A DNA stretch of 64,000 nucleotides from Cycas panzhihuaensis. Taxonomy: Eukaryota > Cycadophyta. The DNA is taken from positions 57,791,741-57,855,740 of the forward strand of contig CM041465.1 in NCBI GenBank assembly GCA_023213395.1, in the 5' to 3' direction. Position numbers and translations under genes: made by a program. The notes below the pieces were generated by a model. It searched no databases. It had not been told where the DNA came from and saw nothing but the letters and a program-made list of their open reading frames with translations. This document shows positions 57,900 through 64,000 of the stretch, one piece after another. Numbering within the stretch: position 1 is the first letter of the stretch; each line of letters starts with the position of its first letter.

Positions 57900-58735
57900 C
57901 TCTACACAAAGGATAAACTATGGCTCCAAAAAGTTATATTATCAAATGAGCTAAAACTATGGATAACCTTCTCTTAAGTCATCCCTACCTATATTTACTA
58001 TAGGTCGAGTTCATTTGGATGGGTCACTCAAGGTTTTTGGTTCTAGATGCTTAGGTCCACCATAGTCTTAGTTATGATTGAACCTTGTTTAACATCTTTT
58101 AATCATTGGATTATTACCATAGTTATGATATTATCCTTTTCTCCTTGCAGTTAAAACCATTTTTCTATCATTTTACACCAACTCCTCATTGATTAATTCC
58201 TGTAACTTCTCTTAATCAATCACTCAATCTCTAAATTTAGTTCATATATTTCTTATGACATTAAGTATATTCACTAATGGAGGTAGTAAAGGCAACCCAA
58301 GACCATTTATTATCGCATAGGTGATATATGATCAATCGAAAATCCTCCTTTTATCTACTGGACTATTTCTACCAAGAGCAGCCAATAATGAAGCTAAGTG
58401 TTTTGCTATTATAGGAGCTTTGTTAAAGATTTTCTAGTTTTATCATGGTCTCATTATCATTCACTTAGACTCTCAAATCATTGTCTACTAGTTAGTTGAC
58501 ATTTATTAGATCCACACTCCATAACTCTTTGCTTTATATCACTATGCTTTATTATTGATGTCCTTATTCTCTTCCATTACCATTCAATATATTCCATGAT
58601 CACTTAATATTAAAGATGATACTTTAATTTCTACTATCCTAGATAATTATCTTGGGTAGATTTCATATATGTTGGAGGCACCTCACTCTGGAATGAGTAT
58701 AAACTACCAACCCATAAAGAGTATAAACTATAGGT
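57900..58735 (+). pseudogene. T4 motif repeats and second RNase H-like domain
   Basis: Two motif units follow integrase (AGGATAAACTATGGC at about 57,910; AATGAGCTAAAACTATGG at about 57,944). The RNase H-like frame runs at about 58,258-58,650: SIFTNGGSKGNPRPF, VIYDQSKILLLSTGLF, ANNEAKCFAIIGALLKIF, IIHLDSQIIVY, then SSITIQYIP*SLNIKDDTLISTIL. The Asp of LDSQ and the final Asp are kept; the first Asp has become Asn. Four or more stops stand at Gln or Arg positions. Two more motif units lie at 58,690-58,730. Confidence 0.83.
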
Positions 58736-60333
58736 CTTAAAAATAGAAGTATGAGCCTTGTGAAGGTTAAGTAAATAGACTTGAGATAAGATGAAGTGTT
58801 AGAAAAGATAAACCTACATGGGAATCATAGGCCAAGGAGGATCTTAGCAAGGGTCAAGTCCCTTAAATCCTCTTCCCCCTAGAAGAAGTCAATGAGGAAT
58901 CATATACACTTAGAAAACTAGTTGTTTATCAAGTGAAAGACTTTTTCATTTTATAAATAATATGTTTCTTTCTAGATAATTTACATGAATACAAATCCTT
59001 TGAATTTATCCTAAAATGATTTATTTTTATATAATCTTTCTTGAGTATGATGTGACTATAACTCTCTCTTTTAGGGAGGGTTATATTATTCCATCTTCTA
59101 ATCCCATAAACTTATTATCACCTACTTTTCTTTAAATGGTTTTAAGTTTATAAGAATAGAATTGGTAAATCTTTTCCATCTACTCCCTCTTACACTTTAG
59201 TGTAATTTTCTTCCTTGTGCCTTCCTTATACTTTTCTTTTTAAGATCCCTTTTTACTCTAGAATAAGTATAAACTGCCATATATATATTAAAGAAAAGTG
59301 TCATAATTTCAATTATCTTAGTTATAATGAACTTTCTTTTCAACTCAAAATTTCATTTTTTTATTCAATCAATAGAGGTCCTTTTAACATCTATAAAAGT
59401 AAACCTCTTTTATGATGATTTTTGTAGGTTTAAATATGCCAGCTTTCACATGTTCCATTATTTTTTCAACCCTACTTTCAATCACTAATAATGCTCCAAA
59501 AAATCATCTATTAATAAGCTAAAACTATGACAAAAATCATGCTATGAAACTTGATTGTTAATGATCCTAAACTATGACAATCAAACTCTAAAATATTAGT
59601 TGCTAATGAGCCTAAACTATGGTTGTCTTATACTTTGAAAATACCACTTATTATGACAGAAATTATGCTGTGAAACTTAATTGTTGATGAGCCTAAACGA
59701 TGATAATCAAGCTCTAAAACTTTAATTACTAATGAGTCTAAACTATGGTAGCCTTTAAGTTTTGAAAAGTCACCAACTAATTAGCCTAAACTATGGTAGC
59801 TTTAATCTCTAAAAAGTCACCTACTAATGAGCCTAAACTACAGTAGTCTTAAGCTTTGAAAGGTCACTTGTTAATGAGCTCATAAACTATGACAGTATAT
59901 CCCTCACACTCTAGTATGGGATCTTACCTCTAAAGCATGGTTAATAAGGTAAAACTATGATCACTTATGTTTCTAAGTCGCATCCAACTTGTAGGCATCC
60001 TTGGAAGTATTGTTGGTTAAGTGAGTTCTTAAGCCCCATCTAATTTATAGGCATTATTGGTGGTATTAGTGATCAAACAAGTTTTAAGCCCTATCTAGCT
60101 CATGGGAATTCTTATTGTAACCTTTTTCTAAGCCTCATATATTTGATGGGCATCTTTGCAATATTTTTGATATAGCAAGGTTATGATTTACCCTTGAAAC
60201 TAGTTTTTATTTAGCTTTAATAACTTTTTAGATTAGTTGAAGTTCTTTTTCCACTTTCACCTTTGAGATATTACCACCTCTTACCATCTTGCTTCTATCT
60301 TAAAGTAAGAGCTTCAAGTATCAAGGGGGCAAA
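58736..60333 (+). repeat. T4 3' region: motif repeats, hairpin-type units, polypurine tract
   Basis: About nine motif units such as AATGAGCCTAAACTATGGTT (59,602) and AATGAGTCTAAACTATGGTA (59,727) recur about every 45-50 bases at 59,505-59,960, plus one at about 59,263. Four units related to CCATCCAATTTGTGGGC follow at 59,988-60,145. The polypurine tract CAAGGGGGCAAA ends at 60,333. The interval 58,740-59,250 holds no coding remnant but matches 18,510-19,000 of T1 in scattered blocks. Confidence 0.85.
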
Positions 60334-62560
60334 TGTTTTACCAAAATCTAACATTCCATCAATTTCTTTCTATTTTGATGATTGTTTAACTTGATTATAG
60401 ATGCATTTATTTGATTAAAAGAGATTGTATTCATTGCTTAAAATATCATGTTATACTTTTGATTGAATTTGATATGATTTTGGTGATTTGGAATGCAAAT
60501 GATTAATGATTGGATGATGATGAATGTATTATTATATCTCCTATATATTAATAAATGAAAACTATAGCAATAAATCTTTTCTTTTATTCATTTTGACCTA
60601 CTTTTCCTTTTAATTCACTTCTTTTACATCTTTTCCTCTTAATTTTATACTTTTATTATTAAATTATAAAGTTTTGGGGCATCTTCTTAATCAATCATCT
60701 CTTCTAGGATGTGTTTGTCATTATATACAAATATTTTTTAAGTCATACATGTTATTTTCTTTTTGACTTTGCATGCCACCACCTAGATTGCATGCAATCA
60801 TCCTCTCTTTTACCTAAAAACCCCTAGACTTAATAGAACTATTAGTGTATTACATCTTTTGGCAAGAAAGAAGGTGAAAAAATAGAGAATCAAGAGAGAA
60901 GAGACTTGGAGATTTTAAAAGTATTATTGAAACTCATTTTTCTTATATTTGTTGAAATGTTTATCTTTTGTGAAGTCTTCATATGAGCTCCAACTCTCTT
61001 ATCAAAATCTTGATAATATTTTTTCACCACTTTTTTGCTTATATTTTGAAGGATTGATGGTTATATTATGTTTTTTTTATATTATCATCTTTATCTAAGA
61101 TCTAGTTTTTATTGTAATTTCTATTTCCTTGTAAAAATCTTGGTTGAAAGATTAGCCTTTGATGGGATTTCTAAGGGTTAACTATAGTGAATATAGATCT
61201 TCCTCTTCATCACCATTTTATAGTTTTTCCTTTCCATTCTCTACATTAGTCAAGTTTTCCAAGAAATTTTTTTCTCATCCTTCTTATTTTGGTCTTGATT
61301 TTATGATATCTTTATAATTTCTCCTCTTTGCTACTTATTTTAAAAGGAAAATTGGTGAAAGGTTGGTTAAAAAAAGGAAGATTACTATTTTAAGGCACAA
61401 TTATAGTGATTTTTATTAAGAAATTTTATGGTTATTTGATATAGTTTCCTTGACCCTTCACTCTTTTTTTCTTCTCACAAAAGAGCACATAAATAAAAAG
61501 AAAAGAAAGAATAGGTTTTACATGTCTTTCTTGTTGCTTCTTTTACAAGAGATGGAAAGAATTTATCAATTTTTATAGTTGCATATTATTAAAATGAATG
61601 TTAGTTCTTTCCGTACTTTTATGTTTGAGTTCTCAATAGATCATATGAGTGAATTTAAACTTGCATATTGATTTTACATCTTGCATGTTAGCTTTCATGG
61701 GTTATACAAGTAAATTTTAAGCTTGCATATTGATTTTACATCTTGCATGTTGCTTCTCATGGGTTATACAAGTGAATTTTGAGCTTGCATGTGGATTGTA
61801 AACCTTGCATATTACATTCTATGGTTTGTCTCATTCCTTCAAAATTATTCCATGGTTAAAAAGTTAAAAACTCCATCAAAATCATGCATGTAAAAGGAAG
61901 GACTAGAAAGAAGCTTTATGTGCCCTCAATCTTCACCATTTAGGTATGTGTGAAGGTTTCTTTTATGAAGTTTATTTTTATTTCTTTTCTATTGAAAAAA
62001 AAAACTTGTTAAAAAGATTTAGAAAAAAGTTTCTTTTGATCTTGTTGTTTGTTTATTTTTCTTTAAAAAATTTACTTCAAAAAAAAACAAAAAACAAGTG
62101 ATTTCTTTTAGTTTGATATGATTTCTTTTAGTCCTACTTGCTCTTTTTACTTGCATGCAAATTGATCTCAAAGATGTATGATTACATGATTTTGATTATC
62201 TTTTCTTTTTTCTAATAAACTCAAAATGTTGAAAGATATAAAGGAAAGAATAAAAATAAAAACATTATTACTGTAACTCTTGAACTTAAATCTCCTCTAC
62301 ATGTTTGTGTAGGCTAGTATATCCTTTCACTAAGTCACAACCATATATTATAGCCTCTTACTTTCAAATCCATTTTCAATTATAAAACATGAACAAGTGG
62401 AGACTCCTTCTTAAAAGTTAGAAAAGTGGTTCTAAGGCCTTTTTAAGTTGATATATCCTTCATTATTCAATAAAAATGGAAGAAACATAAAGTTATTGAG
62501 AGGTACTTGGCCTAGACTAATTCCCAAATAACCACCAAATCCATCTTTATTAATGAGAAC
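60334..62560 (+). repeat. 3' LTR of T4
   Basis: It starts TGTTTTACCAAAATCTAAC after the polypurine tract and carries AGACTCCTTCTTAAAAGTTA at about 62,401, the block near the LTR ends of T1 and T3. Three near-copies of a TTGCATRTTGATTTTACATC word lie at 61,664-61,800. No genes are seen. The right end is approximate. Confidence 0.65.
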
Positions 62561-62639
62561 ATAAATTATACAATGTAACCTCATTGAATTCATTTTTCAA
62601 TTGAATGAAAGAACTAATGAGAAAAGGTCCACTCATTAA

Positions 62640-64000
62640 ATGTTAACATTTACATTTATTAGCTTATATATTAATAAACGTATCAAAATCGGGTATTATA
62701 AAGAATAATAAGGCTAAACAGGAAACACCCCAAGGATACTAAGAACATGATGTTACATCAATAAGTAAGATATAGTCCAGAGAAATAGGGTAAGATATTT
62801 TATCAATGATTAATTTTGAAAAATCTTATGATAGAATTAATGGGCCCTTTATTCTAACTACTTTAGAATTTCTATGATTTGGCTCTAAAATTTTTATAAT
62901 GGTTTAAACCTTATCCAAGGAAGTCTCATCTTGCATTTTGGTTAATGGAGCATAGTTTAATACTTTTAGCCTATTCAAATCCATTAAGCAAGGATGCTCC
63001 TTATCCTTTTCTCTTTATATACTTATAGTAGATGCCATTAGGTATCCCATCTTCCATATGGTCAACAAAGCCAAAGCCATAAGTCTTCTATTTCCAAGGG
63101 AAGATAAACTTTAAAAAATCAATGGCTATTTTTTGTGATGACTCCTTTCTTATAGTAGCAAGGGAGAAAGACATTGTGGATAGTGTGATGGAGTATTTGC
63201 ATACCTTTTATAAAGCCTCAAGCTCTAGTATATGATGGTAAAATAGCATAACTTATGCATTTAGTGAGGTCCTCATGGCATACTTTGTTGTGTTAACTAA
63301 TATAGTTAGTCCATGATAGACCTTAATAAAACTTTTATGTTTCTTGGCATTCCCTTCCTCTAGGCCTATCTTACTTATTTATGGAAATTAATGATGAATA
63401 AAGAAAGTGCTCTCTTATTATAACTTAAATAATCTATTTCTTGTTACCAAGTTTTAGACCTATTTTAAAGTGCTTATTGTATAATCCTCTTTCAAGTTCC
63501 TTACAAGAAGCTAATTGGATTGAGCTTCCTTTGGTATATAAATTATAATAAAATGGTTTTTATCAAGCAAGTTGGAAGACTTGTTACTTGATTAAGGAGA
63601 AGGGATAGTTGGGCATTATTAACATTTAAAGGCATAGGATAATTTTATGTGCCAAATGGAATCTAAAAGCCCTTGAGAAGCAAGAAGCTTAAAATTTTTT
63701 CTTGAGATAAAATATAACCAAATATACTCCTCTCAGCCACACTAGCTAGACTAGCTTGTCTCTTCAAAGCTTGCTAATTATTCCAACCCATATGAAAATT
63801 GCAAGTAGCTCATTCATTAGAGGTACTTGGAAAACTTAAAAGAGATGTATAAAAAATACTTTCTCAAAAAGGAGATTATGACATCCCTCTTGAGCTACTA
63901 CTAACTTCTCTTTTTAAGATAGAAACCTTGTCTCCATGGGCATAAGCTATGGAAGAAAACTCTTCGAGTTAATATCAAAAAATATGGTGATTATTTGCTA
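62640..64000 (+). pseudogene. LINE (L1-type) reverse transcriptase remnant, runs off the window
   Basis: The RT frame shows NFEKSYDRINGPFILTTLEF (62,815), ILVNGA, SIKQGCSLSFSLYILIVDAI near 62,985 (the QGC block), INGYFL* and FCDDSFLIVAREKD near 63,135 (active site Asp-Asp kept, family Tyr-Ala to Cys), then FLGIPF near 63,340. The thumb-side block IKEKG*LGIINI followed by ILCAKWNLKALEK lies near 63,590-63,680. Several stops and shifts. Non-LTR elements use this enzyme to copy themselves at the target site. The 5' start, endonuclease and 3' end are not in view. Confidence 0.82.

Noticed and set aside
59215-59415. A 66-codon open frame in the T4 3' region
   Set aside because: It overlaps the motif-repeat region, has AT-rich low-complexity text and no match to T1 at the same place.

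Overview
This is plant nuclear DNA made almost entirely of decayed, nested retrotransposons. I recognise no host gene, tRNA gene, rRNA gene or CRISPR array. The sequence is very AT-rich and short of CG and CAG/CTG. Every coding region is broken, often by TAG, TAA or TGA where the family has Gln, Arg or Trp, as expected when methylated cytosine decays to T. Dense, old, nested LTR elements and strong methylation decay suggest a large, slowly purged plant genome, such as a gymnosperm. An AT-rich gnetophyte like Welwitschia is one possibility, but this is inference only.

Layout. 1-2,902: two 3' fragments of Ty1/copia elements, each with its 3' LTR. 3,040-7,630: three Ty3/gypsy pol remnants (one Tat-like, two chromovirus-like). 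7,845-10,045: a reverse-strand copia pol remnant. 10,300-11,885: LTR-like DNA. 11,886-26,527: a whole copia element (K1, 200-bp LTRs, PBS, PPT) split inside gag by a gypsy element (T1, 13,230-22,609). 26,533-34,493: older gypsy remnants including a gag and copy T2. 34,494-40,551: a fairly young chromovirus (CV) with a perfect 5-bp target duplication, sitting inside the T2 RNase H-like gene. 40,552-42,590: rest of T2 and an unidentified reverse-strand coding remnant. 42,590-51,261: reverse-strand gypsy copy T3. 51,262-57,263: copia LTRs, a reverse-strand copia (5' LTR, PBS, gag, protease, start of integrase) and a gag-only remnant. 57,390-about 62,560: gypsy copy T4. 62,640-64,000: a LINE reverse transcriptase remnant that runs off the window.

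The most notable content is the gypsy family seen as T1 to T4. Each copy carries a second RNase H-like domain about 1 kb 3' of where integrase ends. Each also carries, between integrase and the 3' LTR, degenerate repeats of a motif like AATGAGYYTAAACTATGG; in T1 and T4, and partly in T3, these are followed by short hairpin-forming motifs ahead of the polypurine tract. The same order recurs in independent insertions on both strands, so it belongs to the element rather than to the locus.
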